Shown here in pieces: positions 54,047 to 62,695 of a DNA stretch of 64,000 nt. Below the pieces are notes generated by a model. It was not told the origin of the DNA. It saw nothing but the letters and a program-made list of their open reading frames with translations, and searched no databases. Position 1 is the first letter of the stretch; the number at the start of each line of letters is the position of its first letter. Made by a program: the position numbers and the translations under genes. The stretch is taken from assembly GCF_022059845.1 (NCBI RefSeq), contig NZ_CP091851.1, positions 1,302,001 to 1,366,000 of the forward strand, written 5' to 3'. The DNA comes from Terrirubrum flagellatum. GTDB taxonomy: Bacteria > Pseudomonadota > Alphaproteobacteria > Rhizobiales > Beijerinckiaceae.

Positions 54047-55108
54047 ATGAGCGGCGCTCTTCTCGAGGTTTCCGGCCTGACCAAGCATTTCCCGATCACG
54101 GGCGCGTTCGGGCGAAGCATCGGCGCTGTGAAGGCGGTCGATGGCGTCAGCTTCACGCTCAAGCGCGGCGAGACGCTCGCGCTGGTGGGCGAATCCGGCT
54201 GCGGGAAGTCGACCACGGGCCGACTCATCCTGCGACTTATCGAAGCGACGTCGGGAAATATCCGGTTTGACGGCGCCGATGTGCGAGCGCTCCACAAAAC
54301 GGCTTTGCGGGCGCTCAGGCGGCGGATGCAGATTATCTTTCAGGACCCTTTCGCCTCGCTCAACCCGCGCATGTCGGTCGCTGACATTCTCGCCGAACCG
54401 TTGATCTTGCACGGCCTTGCGAAGCCAGCGGATGTAACGCCAAAGATGCAGGAATTGCTGCGCGTCGTTGGTCTCGGCCCGCAGCATGCGGAGCGCTTTC
54501 CACACGAATTTTCCGGCGGGCAGCGTCAGCGCATTGGTGTTGCGCGCGCGCTGGCGACGCGGCCTGATCTCGTTGTCTGCGATGAGCCGGTGTCGGCGCT
54601 TGACGTGTCCATTCAGGCGCAGGTCGTAAATCTGCTTCAGGATCTGCAGAGCCAGTTCGGACTCTCCTATATCTTCATTGCGCATGATCTTGCGGTCGTG
54701 AAACACATCGCGACGCGGGTCGCGGTGATGTATCTCGGTCGCATTGTCGAGCTTGCCGATAAGCGCACGCTCTATGCCGCGCCACGCCATCCCTATACGC
54801 AGGCGCTGCTGGCAGCCGCGCCATTGCCAGCGCCGGGCTTGCGTGAAGGTCGCGCGATTTTGCAGGGCGATGCGCCGAGCCCGGCTAATCCGCCGCCGGG
54901 TTGCGCCTTTCATCCCCGTTGCATTCATGCTCGGGATCGATGCCAGGTTGAGCGGCCTGATCTGCGCGCGCTGCCCGGAGGCGCTCAGGTCGCCTGCCAT
55001 TTCGCTGAGGCGCTTCCGGACACGAAGTTGATCGCGAAGCAGCCGTTCAATCCGGTCCTGATGCAGCGATTTGCACGCCTCAAGAGGGATCGCCTTCGCG
55101 CGACTTGA
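54047..55108 (+). CDS. Peptide-type ABC transporter ATPase, OppF/DppF class
   Basis: The start at 54047 has GAGGGGACT just upstream and gives 353 residues. The frame back to 53696 rereads the previous ATPase. It has [44 protein letters not shown] and the C-terminal [14 protein letters not shown] region. It is the last gene of the operon beginning with the amidohydrolase at 46274. Confidence 0.95.
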   Translation: MSGALLEVSGLTKHFPITGAFGRSIGAVKAVDGVSFTLKRGETLALVGESGCGKSTTGRLILRLIEATSGNIRFDGADVRALHKTALRALRRRMQIIFQDPFASLNPRMSVADILAEPLILHGLAKPADVTPKMQELLRVVGLGPQHAERFPHEFSGGQRQRIGVARALATRPDLVVCDEPVSALDVSIQAQVVNLLQDLQSQFGLSYIFIAHDLAVVKHIATRVAVMYLGRIVELADKRTLYAAPRHPYTQALLAAAPLPAPGLREGRAILQGDAPSPANPPPGCAFHPRCIHARDRCQVERPDLRALPGGAQVACHFAEALPDTKLIAKQPFNPVLMQRFARLKRDRLRAT

Positions 55109-55548
55109 GCGCGCGAGGTCAGATCAGAATGTCGCTGACCTTGAGGGGATAGATATCAACCTCGACAAGCTGGCCGCCGCGTTGCAGACGTCAAGTCGCC
55201 CGCGCGCTCCATCAGTCAGACGAAAGCGTACTTGCGCCACATCCTGAAAGTGGCGTCCTGGCAACGAAGAGCCGACATCAGCTGAGCGTCTTCGCGCCGC
55301 GAGCGATCCGGGTTCGAGGACATCACTCCTGCAACGAGGCGGAAGCAACCTGACATTTCGGTCGCCGTCCGATGAACGAGACGCATGGGGCAGGGCGGCG
55401 CGTCGCCGACGATGCCAAGCCGAAGCGGTCGGCCCAAAGCTTTCAGGACAGGATTAGGCATCGGCTTACCATGGGTCTCGGCTGTAGCGGCTTGATGTTC
55501 GCGCAGCCTCTTATTATTAAATCAAATGAATTGAGCAAAGGGCGTGCG
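55109..55548. other. Intergenic region with a possible decayed minus-strand gene end
   Basis: These 440 bases lie before the amidohydrolase at 55549. A short minus-strand frame at about 55119-55192 reads like a protein tail (RGGQLVEVDIYPLKVSDILI then stop), but it has no gene body upstream, so it may be a remnant. The last 35 bases carry a ROK-type half operator, listed separately. Confidence 0.4.
55516..55540. promoter_or_regulatory. Candidate ROK-repressor operator (weak second arm)
   Basis: ATTAAATCAA-ATGAA-TTGAGCAAAG: the left arm is identical to that of the site at 60954-60978, and the right arm matches poorly (6 of 10). It ends nine bases before the amidohydrolase ATG and overlaps the AAAGGG ribosome binding site. 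Binding would block expression directly. Confidence 0.45.
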
Positions 55549-56790
55549 ATGGGCAGGATCATTTTGTCAGGCGGACGGGTGGTCAGCGGGCGTGGAGCCG
55601 AAGTGCTCGCGCGCGGCGCCGTGGAGATCGTCGACGGAAGGATCGGTCGCGTCGGCCCCGTCGAGACCTCCGATGTTCACGACGGGGCTGAGGTGGTCGA
55701 TGTAAGTGGCCATACGGTCACTGCCGGTCTGATCGATAGTCACATGCATGTGTTTCATGAGCCGCAACTGCTGAATTTGCCGCAAGGCGCGGCGGCGATT
55801 TGGGGCGCAAACTATGTTCAGTCCGCGCTCCGCGCCGGCTTCACGACGATTCGCGATCTTGGCGCGAAAAGTCCCGAAGTCTTCGGATTGAAGCGCGCGC
55901 TTAATGAAGGTTGGACAGTCGGCCCGCGCTACCTCGCAAGCGGCAAGGCCATATGCATCACCGGCGGACACGGCTGGCGGAACCTCAGCCAAGAAGCGGA
56001 CGGACCGGACGAGGTGCGAAAGCTTGCGCGTGAGGAGATCAAGCGCGGCGCAGACGTTATTAAGCTGATGGCGACAGGCGGAGCCGGCACGCTGACCGAG
56101 CTGCCGACGCAAGTGCAACTCGGGGTCGCGGAAATGCGGGCCGCCGCCGAGGTGGCGCACGACGCGGGACGTCCTGTTGCTGTCCATGCGCTTGCGACGC
56201 AGGGGATCATAAACGCTATCGAAGCGGGCGCGGACAGCGTTGAACACGGCGTTTTTCTCGACGAACGTGGGGCCGAGCTCCTCGTGAAGCACGATGTCGC
56301 GCTCTGTCCGACCCTCTCGGTTTATCCTCGTATCGTCGAGCGCGGCCCCGCCGGCGGCGAGGAGCAATTCGTGATCGACCGCTCCGTTCTGTTGCGGCGG
56401 CCGCATCTCGACAGCATCTCGCTCGCGGTGAAGGCTGGCGTGCGCATCGTTTTCGGCACCGACGCGACGACTTTGTATAACCCGGTGGGCGATGTCTCCG
56501 CCGAGCTCGATCTGATGCGGCAAGCCGGCATGTCCGCGCTCGACATCATTTTGTCCGCGACGCGCACAGCGGCGAGCGTATGCCGCGTCGAAGGAGAGGT
56601 TGGCACGCTGGAGAGCGGAAAGATCGCGGACATCACCGTCACCGAAGGCGATGCGACCACGAACATCCTCGACCTGACGCGCACGGCGCGGGTCTATCGA
56701 GCGGGATCGCTTGTTTACGCCAAAGACGATGGCGTGCGCAGCGCAGGACTTGTCGCGGCGCCGATCCTCAAGGCGGATCTGGCGCGTTAG
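55549..56790 (+). CDS. Imidazolonepropionase-like amidohydrolase
   Basis: The product is 413 residues from the ATG at 55549 (AAAGGG upstream); the longer frame to 55372 lies in intergenic-looking sequence. Metal-site motifs are SHMHVFHEP (His65, His67), DVIKLMATGG (likely carboxylated or bridging Lys), AVHALATQG, VEHGVFLD and FGTDATT. This order is that of the imidazolonepropionase/prolidase-like amidohydrolases, which cut peptide-like or cyclic amides. It has no signal peptide. It converges on the aldose-epimerase gene with a 4-base overlap and lies under a candidate ROK operator. Confidence 0.9.
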   Translation: MGRIILSGGRVVSGRGAEVLARGAVEIVDGRIGRVGPVETSDVHDGAEVVDVSGHTVTAGLIDSHMHVFHEPQLLNLPQGAAAIWGANYVQSALRAGFTTIRDLGAKSPEVFGLKRALNEGWTVGPRYLASGKAICITGGHGWRNLSQEADGPDEVRKLAREEIKRGADVIKLMATGGAGTLTELPTQVQLGVAEMRAAAEVAHDAGRPVAVHALATQGIINAIEAGADSVEHGVFLDERGAELLVKHDVALCPTLSVYPRIVERGPAGGEEQFVIDRSVLLRRPHLDSISLAVKAGVRIVFGTDATTLYNPVGDVSAELDLMRQAGMSALDIILSATRTAASVCRVEGEVGTLESGKIADITVTEGDATTNILDLTRTARVYRAGSLVYAKDDGVRSAGLVAAPILKADLAR

Positions 56791-57665
56791 GAACCGCGAA
56801 ATGACGAACGAATCCGCATCGAGAAGGTCGCGGATTGGCCGGGCGATATAAGCGTGACGCCGGGCTTTTCCGCGAGTTCGCCGTCGAACCCAACTGGATC
56901 GGCATGGGCGCTCAGCGGTTCGATGCAGAGGAATGGCGCCGACGGCCGGCTCCACAGCATGAGATACGGCAATGACGGAAAATCCACATGGATCATTTCG
57001 CCGTCGCGCGGACCGAAGGCGACGGAGCGGCTGTTGAGCCCGAGGAGAAGTACTCCGCCGGTAGCAAACAGCGTCGGCGAAAGCGGCAGCCGGCCGTCCT
57101 GCAAGGGAAGAATGCCACGCTTAGGACCCACCAGCCGTTCAATCGGGCGTGTGTAGGCGAGCGTGCGATCGTCCGGGAAGAGGACGACGTGATCCGATTT
57201 CGCCGCGGCCTCTACGAGCGGCCAGCGGAAGCCGGGATGGAATCCAAGGCTCGCCGGCAGCGGCTTTTCGCCTGGATTTTCGATGCGCGCCGTGATCTCT
57301 AGCGCTTTGGGCCGCAACGCGAAGTTTACGCCAAGCCGGAATGCGAATGGATAATGAGCGCGCGTGTCGTCGTCATCGCGCAAAATAAGTTCGCAATTTG
57401 TTTGGCTCGCCGCGACGAAATCGAAGCGTCGAATTCCGGCGAAGCCATGCAAAGGCATCGCATATTCGCGACGGTCGACCCGCACAACACCGCCGCGGAC
57501 CGCCGCAACCACCGGGAAGAGTATAGGGCACGCGCCGGCCCAGATCGCGGGCTCCGGCCGCCAGAGTACTTCCCGCCCTTCGAACGCCAGCCTCGTGAGT
57601 TCCGCGCCCAAAAGCGAGATACTCGCTTCAGACCCTCTTGACCTGAGATGGATCGTCTCGTCCAC
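56787..57665 (-). CDS. Aldose 1-epimerase-family protein
   Basis: The 292 residues start at the GTG at 57663-57665; the frame to 57902 would run through the operator and the divergent gene. Catalytic landmarks are MPLHGFAG (His), LGFHPGFRWPL (His) and FLCIEPLSAHADP (the catalytic Glu), as in the GalM/YihR superfamily, plus SLLGAELTRLAFEGREVLW at the start. It interconverts alpha and beta anomers of a free or modified hexose. It is divergent from the SIS-domain gene across a strong dyad. Confidence 0.85.
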   Translation of the reverse strand: MDETIHLRSRGSEASISLLGAELTRLAFEGREVLWRPEPAIWAGACPILFPVVAAVRGGVVRVDRREYAMPLHGFAGIRRFDFVAASQTNCELILRDDDDTRAHYPFAFRLGVNFALRPKALEITARIENPGEKPLPASLGFHPGFRWPLVEAAAKSDHVVLFPDDRTLAYTRPIERLVGPKRGILPLQDGRLPLSPTLFATGGVLLLGLNSRSVAFGPRDGEMIHVDFPSLPYLMLWSRPSAPFLCIEPLSAHADPVGFDGELAEKPGVTLISPGQSATFSMRIRSSFRGS

Positions 57666-57707
57666 GAAAGCGGTCTCGCCGATTGCCTTGCACAGGAGCG
57701 AGGCAGC

Positions 57708-57732
57708 ATTTAATCCACTTATTGGATGAAAT
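57708..57732. promoter_or_regulatory. ROK-repressor operator between epimerase and SIS genes
   Basis: ATTTAATCCA-CTTAT-TGGATGAAAT: 10-base arms around five bases, with 9 of 10 arm positions matching. It lies between divergent starts (57665 leftward, 57752 rightward), so one site could repress both. It shares its layout with the site in front of the ROK regulator gene. Confidence 0.7.
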
Positions 57733-57751
57733 TTGGCGAGGCGTCCATCGG

Positions 57752-58741
57752 GTGCGGATTCAGGACTATATTCGAGACCAACCGGACGTAATTGCTGCGG
57801 CGTTGCGGGCTGCGGACACCGCCCCGGCGTTCTCTCTGGCGGGCGCCGTTCTGATCGGCTCGGGCTCGTCGCTGAATGCGCTTTCGGTTGTGGCGGAGAC
57901 ATTGCCTTCGCTGGCGCGCCCGCCGGTCGTTGGCCCGTCAGCCTATCTCGCGGAAGATTACGGCGCGAGACCGGCTCTGATCCTGTCGCAAAGCGGCGCG
58001 AGCACGACCAGTGTCGCGGCTGCTGAGCGAGCGTTGGGGGCGGGTGGTCCTCTTTTGATCGTCACATGCGAGGCCGACAGCCCGCTTGCCCGCTTGCCCG
58101 CTTCGCGCCTAGTCCTTTGCATCGGAGGCGAACCCATCGGACCGAAAACGAAAGGGTTCACCGCCACTCTGGCTGCCGTGCTTGGCGTCGCCGCGCGGGC
58201 AAATGGCGCGTATCTGCCCGAATTTTCTCGAGCGCGGTTCGCGGCGCTGATCGAGGCGGCGGAAGGGGCGGCCGAAGAGTTCGCGGCGAAGCTCGACCAT
58301 GTCGACAATGTGGTCATAGCGGGGAATGGCCGCTTTCTCGGCATCGCGCTCGAAGCGTCGCTCAAAGTGGCTGAGATCACGGGTTTCGCGACGGCCGCCT
58401 TCACGTTCGAGGAGCTGCTTCATGGACGCCTGCATGGCGTTGGTCCGGAGAGTCTCGTCGTCATGATTGTCGCAGCGACGGACGAAAGACATGTCGCGGA
58501 AACGACCGCCCGCGTCATGGCCGAGCGTGGCGTGCAAGTGCGCATTCTCAATCTCACCAAGACGTCGACTTCGTTCGACTGGATGCAGATCCGTGCGCCG
58601 GCCGCGCCGCTTGATGCATTGGCCGCGATCGCGCCCTTTCAATGGCTTGCGACGCATCTTGCGCTTCGGCGCAGCATGGAGCCCGAGGCGATGCGTTATC
58701 CCGGTCTGTCGAAGGCCCTCTCGATCAAATTGCCGGCCTGA
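57752..58741 (+). CDS. SIS-domain sugar isomerase/deglycase (GlmS-C/AgaS/FrlB-like)
   Basis: The GTG at 57752 has GCGAGGCG upstream and gives 329 residues. Longer extensions cross the operator. Two SIS domains are seen: GSGSSLNALSV with ILSQSGASTTSV in the first, and GNGRFLGIALEASLKVAEITGFATAAFTFEELLHGRLHGVG in the second. The latter matches the phospho-sugar and catalytic Glu/His region of GlmS, AgaS and fructosamine-6-phosphate deglycases. It probably isomerises or deaminates an amino sugar phosphate. A ROK kinase follows one base later, which can supply the phosphorylated substrate. Confidence 0.85.
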   Translation: MRIQDYIRDQPDVIAAALRAADTAPAFSLAGAVLIGSGSSLNALSVVAETLPSLARPPVVGPSAYLAEDYGARPALILSQSGASTTSVAAAERALGAGGPLLIVTCEADSPLARLPASRLVLCIGGEPIGPKTKGFTATLAAVLGVAARANGAYLPEFSRARFAALIEAAEGAAEEFAAKLDHVDNVVIAGNGRFLGIALEASLKVAEITGFATAAFTFEELLHGRLHGVGPESLVVMIVAATDERHVAETTARVMAERGVQVRILNLTKTSTSFDWMQIRAPAAPLDALAAIAPFQWLATHLALRRSMEPEAMRYPGLSKALSIKLPA

Positions 58742-58742
58742 A

Positions 58743-59678
58743 ATGTTGATTGGCGTCGATATCGGTGGCACGGCTGTGAAGGCGGGCGCCATCGACGCCG
58801 CGGGCCGGATGCTCGTCCGCCGCATCTTCCCGTTCGCCGCTGATGGCGCGTTTGAGGGTTTTCTGGAGCGCGTCGTCGAAACCTGCAGGGCGCTGGATGT
58901 GGACGTGGGCGGGCGGGCGACAGCGATCGGCGTCTGCATGCCCGGGCATATCGATGCGGATACAGGCCGGCTAACGGACGGCGGGGCTAACATTGCGATC
59001 CTGCGCGAGCGCCCGCTGGCGGCCTTGATGGCGGACAAAATCGGGGCGCCGGTCCATGTCGCCAACGACGGCGTCGCGGCTGCGATCGGAGAGCTGAATT
59101 GTGGCGCCGCCTCGGCGTTCCGGCGCTTCGCGATGCTGACTCTCGGCACCGGCGTCGGCGGCTGCGTGGCGCTGGACGGGCAGGTGGTCACGGGTCGGCG
59201 AGGCGAGCCGCCCGAACTTGGGGCGATCGTGTTGGACGAGGGAGGGCCGTCGCACGGCGCCGGTCGGCCGGGATCCCTGGAGAGTTTCGCCGGCGCTCAA
59301 GGTTTTCTTGCCGCTTATCGAAGCGCCGGGGGGCGGGCGGCGATTGCGGATCCGAAAGAGTTGTTCGATCGCATCGCGATTGACGCCGCCGCGGCGAAGG
59401 CGGTTGCAACAACGTCTCGCCGCATCGCTCAGGCGCTCGGTGGGCTGATCAACGCGCTGGCGCTTGACGGGTGTATTGTTGGCGGCGGAATTAGCGCCGC
59501 TGGCCCGGCGCTGCTCGACCCGATCCGCGCGGCGCTGCCGGATTTCACCTGGCCGATGCTGTTGGCGGATGTGAAGGTCGTTCCGGCCGCGCTCGGCAAC
59601 GATGCCGGAGTCATTGGAGCCGCGCTGCTCGCAGGCGAACGATCAGGCGCGATCAGGAAGCGTCGGCCAGCCGAATAG
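58743..59678 (+). CDS. ROK-family sugar kinase lacking the zinc motif
   Basis: The 311 residues have the ATP loop DIGGTAVKAG at the N-terminus, NDGVAAAIGE with the catalytic Asp, GTGVGGCVALDG and GGGISAAGP. The usual ROK zinc site (GH..., CxCGxxGCxE) is replaced: GEPPELGAIV lacks the His, and the Cys region reads GAGRPGSLES. It resembles zinc-free glucokinase/N-acetylmannosamine kinase relatives. It starts two bases after the SIS stop, so the pair is one unit, and its end overlaps the convergent ROK repressor by 26 bases. The substrate is probably the sugar processed by the SIS enzyme. Confidence 0.88.
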   Translation: MLIGVDIGGTAVKAGAIDAAGRMLVRRIFPFAADGAFEGFLERVVETCRALDVDVGGRATAIGVCMPGHIDADTGRLTDGGANIAILRERPLAALMADKIGAPVHVANDGVAAAIGELNCGAASAFRRFAMLTLGTGVGGCVALDGQVVTGRRGEPPELGAIVLDEGGPSHGAGRPGSLESFAGAQGFLAAYRSAGGRAAIADPKELFDRIAIDAAAAKAVATTSRRIAQALGGLINALALDGCIVGGGISAAGPALLDPIRAALPDFTWPMLLADVKVVPAALGNDAGVIGAALLAGERSGAIRKRRPAE

Positions 59679-60888
59679 GCTCTGGCTCCGTATGCTCCTG
59701 GCGCCTCAGGCGGGCGAAGTCAGGAGTCATTGTGTCGAACATCACAAGCGCCGCGGCGCCCAGCACCCGCGTGTTGAGGCCGGCCTGCGCCTTCACCAGC
59801 CGCCGACCCTGCGGATTGTGACGGCTGGATACGCTCGGCGGCAGGGGTTCGATGGCTGCGAGCAAAGCATCGAGCAACGGCTCCGGCATCAGCCCGCCGA
59901 CGATCACAGCTTCAGGGTCGAGCAGATTCTCAACGCTGACGATGGCGTTGCGCAGATGTATGCCCGCCGCCGAAATCCACGCGGTCAGTCGCGGATTTTT
60001 CGCGGCGTAGGCGGCCGCTAGCGCCGCCACATCCACCGCCCGCGCGCCCTCGGGCTCGCCGGTAAGCGCGCTTTGCGCAGCGGATAAGGAGACATAGCGT
60101 TCGAGGCAACCGGAATTCCCGCACGCACAGGGAAGTCCGCCGGGCACGCTGATCAGATGAGCGACCTCGCCCGCCATGCCGGACGCGCCCCGCCCCGGCC
60201 GCCCGTCCATGACGATCCCGCCTCCCAGCCCGACGCCGAGATAGAAATAGAAGAAGCTGCGCAGCGCCTTGCCGGCGCCGTAAAGCATCTCGCCGATCGC
60301 TCCCGCCGTCGCATCGTTATCGACCAGCACGGGGAGGCTGAGCCGTTCTTGCAAACGGTCGGCGACGGGAAACTCTTGCCAGTTTGGTCCTGGAAGCGGG
60401 CCAAGCGCGGTTGGGTCGCCGTTGCGAACGAGCGCCGGCAGCACCAGACCGAGCCCCCAGACCCGTTCGCGCGGAGCCGCGTGACGACCGAGCAGCGCCT
60501 GCGCCGCCGATTCGATAAGCGGGACGAGCACGTCGGGTGTCGCTTCGATCACGGGCAGAACTACTTCACCGCGAATCGCGCCGCCGAGGTCGAGCAGGAT
60601 TACTGACAATCGGCTGTGATCGAAGGAGACGCCGAATGAGTAGGCGCCGGCTGGATCAATTTCGATGTTGATCGGCGGCTGGCCGCGGGAGCCGGACCGT
60701 CGCGCCCGTTCGGTGACCAAATGCTCACGCTTCAGCACCTCCATGATGTTGGAGATCGTTTGCGCGGACAGGCCGGTGCGGCGGGCGATTTCGGCGCGTG
60801 ACAGCGGCCCGTGGAGGCGAATGGCCTCCAAAACAACGCGCCGATTGTAGCGCTGCCCATGCTCCAGGTTGGTTCCGAAAAGCGCCAT
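59653..60888 (-). CDS. ROK-family transcriptional repressor (NagC/Mlc/XylR-like)
   Basis: The 411 residues have an N-terminal winged helix (GPLSRAEIARRTGLSAQTISNIMEVLKREHLV) and a C-terminal ROK sensor domain (VDNDATAGAIGE, YLGVGLGGGIVMDG). The complete zinc motif is HLISVPGGLPCACGNSGCLE. Such proteins repress sugar operons until a sugar or sugar phosphate binds. It is divergent from the gamma-glutamyltransferase-like gene and convergent with the ROK kinase. AT-rich dyads at 55516, 57708 and 60954 are its likely sites (inference). Confidence 0.93.
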   Translation of the reverse strand: MALFGTNLEHGQRYNRRVVLEAIRLHGPLSRAEIARRTGLSAQTISNIMEVLKREHLVTERARRSGSRGQPPINIEIDPAGAYSFGVSFDHSRLSVILLDLGGAIRGEVVLPVIEATPDVLVPLIESAAQALLGRHAAPRERVWGLGLVLPALVRNGDPTALGPLPGPNWQEFPVADRLQERLSLPVLVDNDATAGAIGEMLYGAGKALRSFFYFYLGVGLGGGIVMDGRPGRGASGMAGEVAHLISVPGGLPCACGNSGCLERYVSLSAAQSALTGEPEGARAVDVAALAAAYAAKNPRLTAWISAAGIHLRNAIVSVENLLDPEAVIVGGLMPEPLLDALLAAIEPLPPSVSSRHNPQGRRLVKAQAGLNTRVLGAAALVMFDTMTPDFARLRRQEHTEPEPIRLADAS

Positions 60889-60930
60889 GGCTCCAAACGT
60901 CGGCTCGAATTCGAGAGATATCAGAAGACG

Positions 60931-60950
60931 GTTGCGCGTTCTTGCGCAAC
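60931..60950. promoter_or_regulatory. Second dyad in the ROK/transferase promoter
   Basis: GTTGCGC-GTTCTT-GCGCAAC has perfect 7-base arms. It lies 43 bases upstream of the repressor start and just left of the AT-rich operator. It could be a second regulator's site or the stem of a leader hairpin for the leftward transcript. Confidence 0.4.
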
Positions 60951-60953
60951 CCT

Positions 60954-60978
60954 ATTAAATCAAATCGATGGATTGAAT
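60954..60978. promoter_or_regulatory. ROK-repressor operator, autoregulatory
   Basis: ATTAAATCAA-ATCGA-TGGATTGAAT: 10-base arms around five bases, 8 of 10 arm positions matching, with the same layout as 57708-57732. It lies between the divergent repressor (60888) and transferase (61002) starts. An AT-rich island in a GC-rich promoter is typical for ROK sites. Confidence 0.7.
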
Positions 60979-61001
60979 AAGCCAGGAGGGACCTACGACG
61001 C

Positions 61002-62666
61002 ATGGGTGTAGTGGATGCGCCGACTGGCCGGATCATACTGACTGGCAGCCGTCACATGGTTGCGGCTGGGCATCCGCTTGCCGCCATTGCGGCGCTGCGC
61101 ATCCTCGAAGGAAAGGGGAACGCCGTTGACGCCGGCGTCGCGGCCGGGTTCGCGCTCAACGTTCTTCAGCCAGACATGGCCAATCTCGGCGGCGTCGCGC
61201 CGATCCTGATCCGCATGGCCGACGGGCGCACGACGACGATCGCTGGCGTTGGCCGCTGGCCGAAGCTAGCGACGCTCCAAGCCGTGGCCGCCGCTGGCGG
61301 CGGGCGCATTCCAGAGGGACCGCAGCGCTGGGTGACGCCAGCGGCCGTGGACTCTTGGCTGTTGGCGCTCCGCCGCTATGGCACGATGTCGGCGGCAGAC
61401 ATTCTCAGCCCCGCGATCGAGCTCGCGCGCGATGGTTTCGCGATGCATTATTTTCTGCAGTCCAATCTCGCCGAGAACGCGGAGCGCCTGCGCGGTTGGC
61501 CCGGCGCTGCTGAAACGTATCTGCCCGGCGGATCCGTTCCGGCGACTGGCGATATCCTGCGTCAGCCGCGCCTCGCCGCCACTCTTGAGCATCTTGCCGC
61601 CGCCGAGCGGAAGGCACGTGGCAAACGGGAAGCGGGCGTCATCGCAGCGCGTGACGCCTTTTATAAGGGCGAAATCGCCGCCGAGATCGGTCGCTTCGCC
61701 GAGAGCGTCGGATCGTTCCTGCGCGTCGAGGATTTGCACGATTTCGCTGTGGAGGAGCTCCCCGCTGTCTCTGTGACGTATCGGGGCCAAACGGTTTTCG
61801 CGTGTGGTCCGTGGAGTCAGGGGCCGGCGGTGTTGCAGATGTTGCGCATCGCTGAACGTTTCGATTTAAAGCGCATGACGGTCGCGGATCGGACGCATGT
61901 GCTTGTCGAGGCGGCGAAGGCGTCGCTCGCCGACCGGAATCGCTTTTATGGTGATCCGGATGTCGTGAATCCGCCCCTGGAGCGTCTTATCTCGGCCGGG
62001 CATGGCGCGGAGCACGCACGGCGCATTGAACTGACGCGCGCGGCGAACCTCACCGATCAGTCATCGCCGGTCGGCCTCGGCGGTCCCGACACGACTTACG
62101 CCTGCGTCGTCGACCGAATGGGCAATGCGTTCTCTGCAACGCCGAGCGACTCCACAATGCTGATCTCGCCGATCGCGCCGTCTCTTGGGTTCGGAATTTC
62201 GGACCGAGGTCTCCAGGCTTCGCTCGACCCGCGCGATCCCAATCACGTCGCGCCTGGCAAGCGGCCACGTTTGACGCCAAATCCCGGCCTCGTCGTGGGC
62301 GAGGATTTCGTGATGCCCTATGGCACGCCGGGCGGTGAAGTGCAGACCAACGCCATGCTGCAGATGCTCGTGAACCATTTTGATCTCGGCCTCGATTTGC
62401 AGGCGGCCGTCGAGGCGCCGCGCTGGGCGACCACGGCTGTACCGGCGACCGAGGATCCGCATCCGTGCGAACCCATGGGCTTGAAGCTCGAGGCGCCTTT
62501 GATGGCCGAGATCGGGGACGATCTTCGTCGAAGGGGACACGCCATTTCTGAATGGCCGCGTCATGCGGCGCTGGCAGGCGGGGTTTGCGCGGTGAAACGT
62601 CATGGCGACGGCCGCTTGAGCGCTGGCGCTGACCCGCGCCGCATGAGCTACGCGGTTGGCTGGTAA
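61002..62666 (+). CDS. Gamma-glutamyltransferase-like Ntn hydrolase, cytoplasmic
   Basis: The 554-residue proenzyme of the GGT family contains GKGNAVDAGVAAGFALNVLQPDMANLGG and, near residue 363, DTTYACVVDRMGNAFSATPS. Self-cleavage before Thr364 would free the catalytic N-terminal Thr. PYGTPGGEVQTNAMLQMLVNHF is the conserved C-terminal block. No signal peptide is seen, whereas classical GGT is exported. The Arg-containing block after LIRM reads IAGVGRWP instead of the usual FRExAP. It may therefore be an amidase of the HpxW-like or acylase side of the family. AGGAGG precedes the start. Confidence 0.88.
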   Translation: MGVVDAPTGRIILTGSRHMVAAGHPLAAIAALRILEGKGNAVDAGVAAGFALNVLQPDMANLGGVAPILIRMADGRTTTIAGVGRWPKLATLQAVAAAGGGRIPEGPQRWVTPAAVDSWLLALRRYGTMSAADILSPAIELARDGFAMHYFLQSNLAENAERLRGWPGAAETYLPGGSVPATGDILRQPRLAATLEHLAAAERKARGKREAGVIAARDAFYKGEIAAEIGRFAESVGSFLRVEDLHDFAVEELPAVSVTYRGQTVFACGPWSQGPAVLQMLRIAERFDLKRMTVADRTHVLVEAAKASLADRNRFYGDPDVVNPPLERLISAGHGAEHARRIELTRAANLTDQSSPVGLGGPDTTYACVVDRMGNAFSATPSDSTMLISPIAPSLGFGISDRGLQASLDPRDPNHVAPGKRPRLTPNPGLVVGEDFVMPYGTPGGEVQTNAMLQMLVNHFDLGLDLQAAVEAPRWATTAVPATEDPHPCEPMGLKLEAPLMAEIGDDLRRRGHAISEWPRHAALAGGVCAVKRHGDGRLSAGADPRRMSYAVGW

Positions 62667-62695
62667 GGGCAGAGCAAACACGCAGGGGATGAGTC

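Noticed and set aside
53738-55000. Long minus-strand open frame of 420 codons opposite the two ATPase genes
   Set aside because: It is antisense to clearly coding ATPases, with Arg-rich composition and no domain. Such frames are expected in GC-rich genes; the same holds for frames at 7604-8221 and 17209-18219 on the plus strand.
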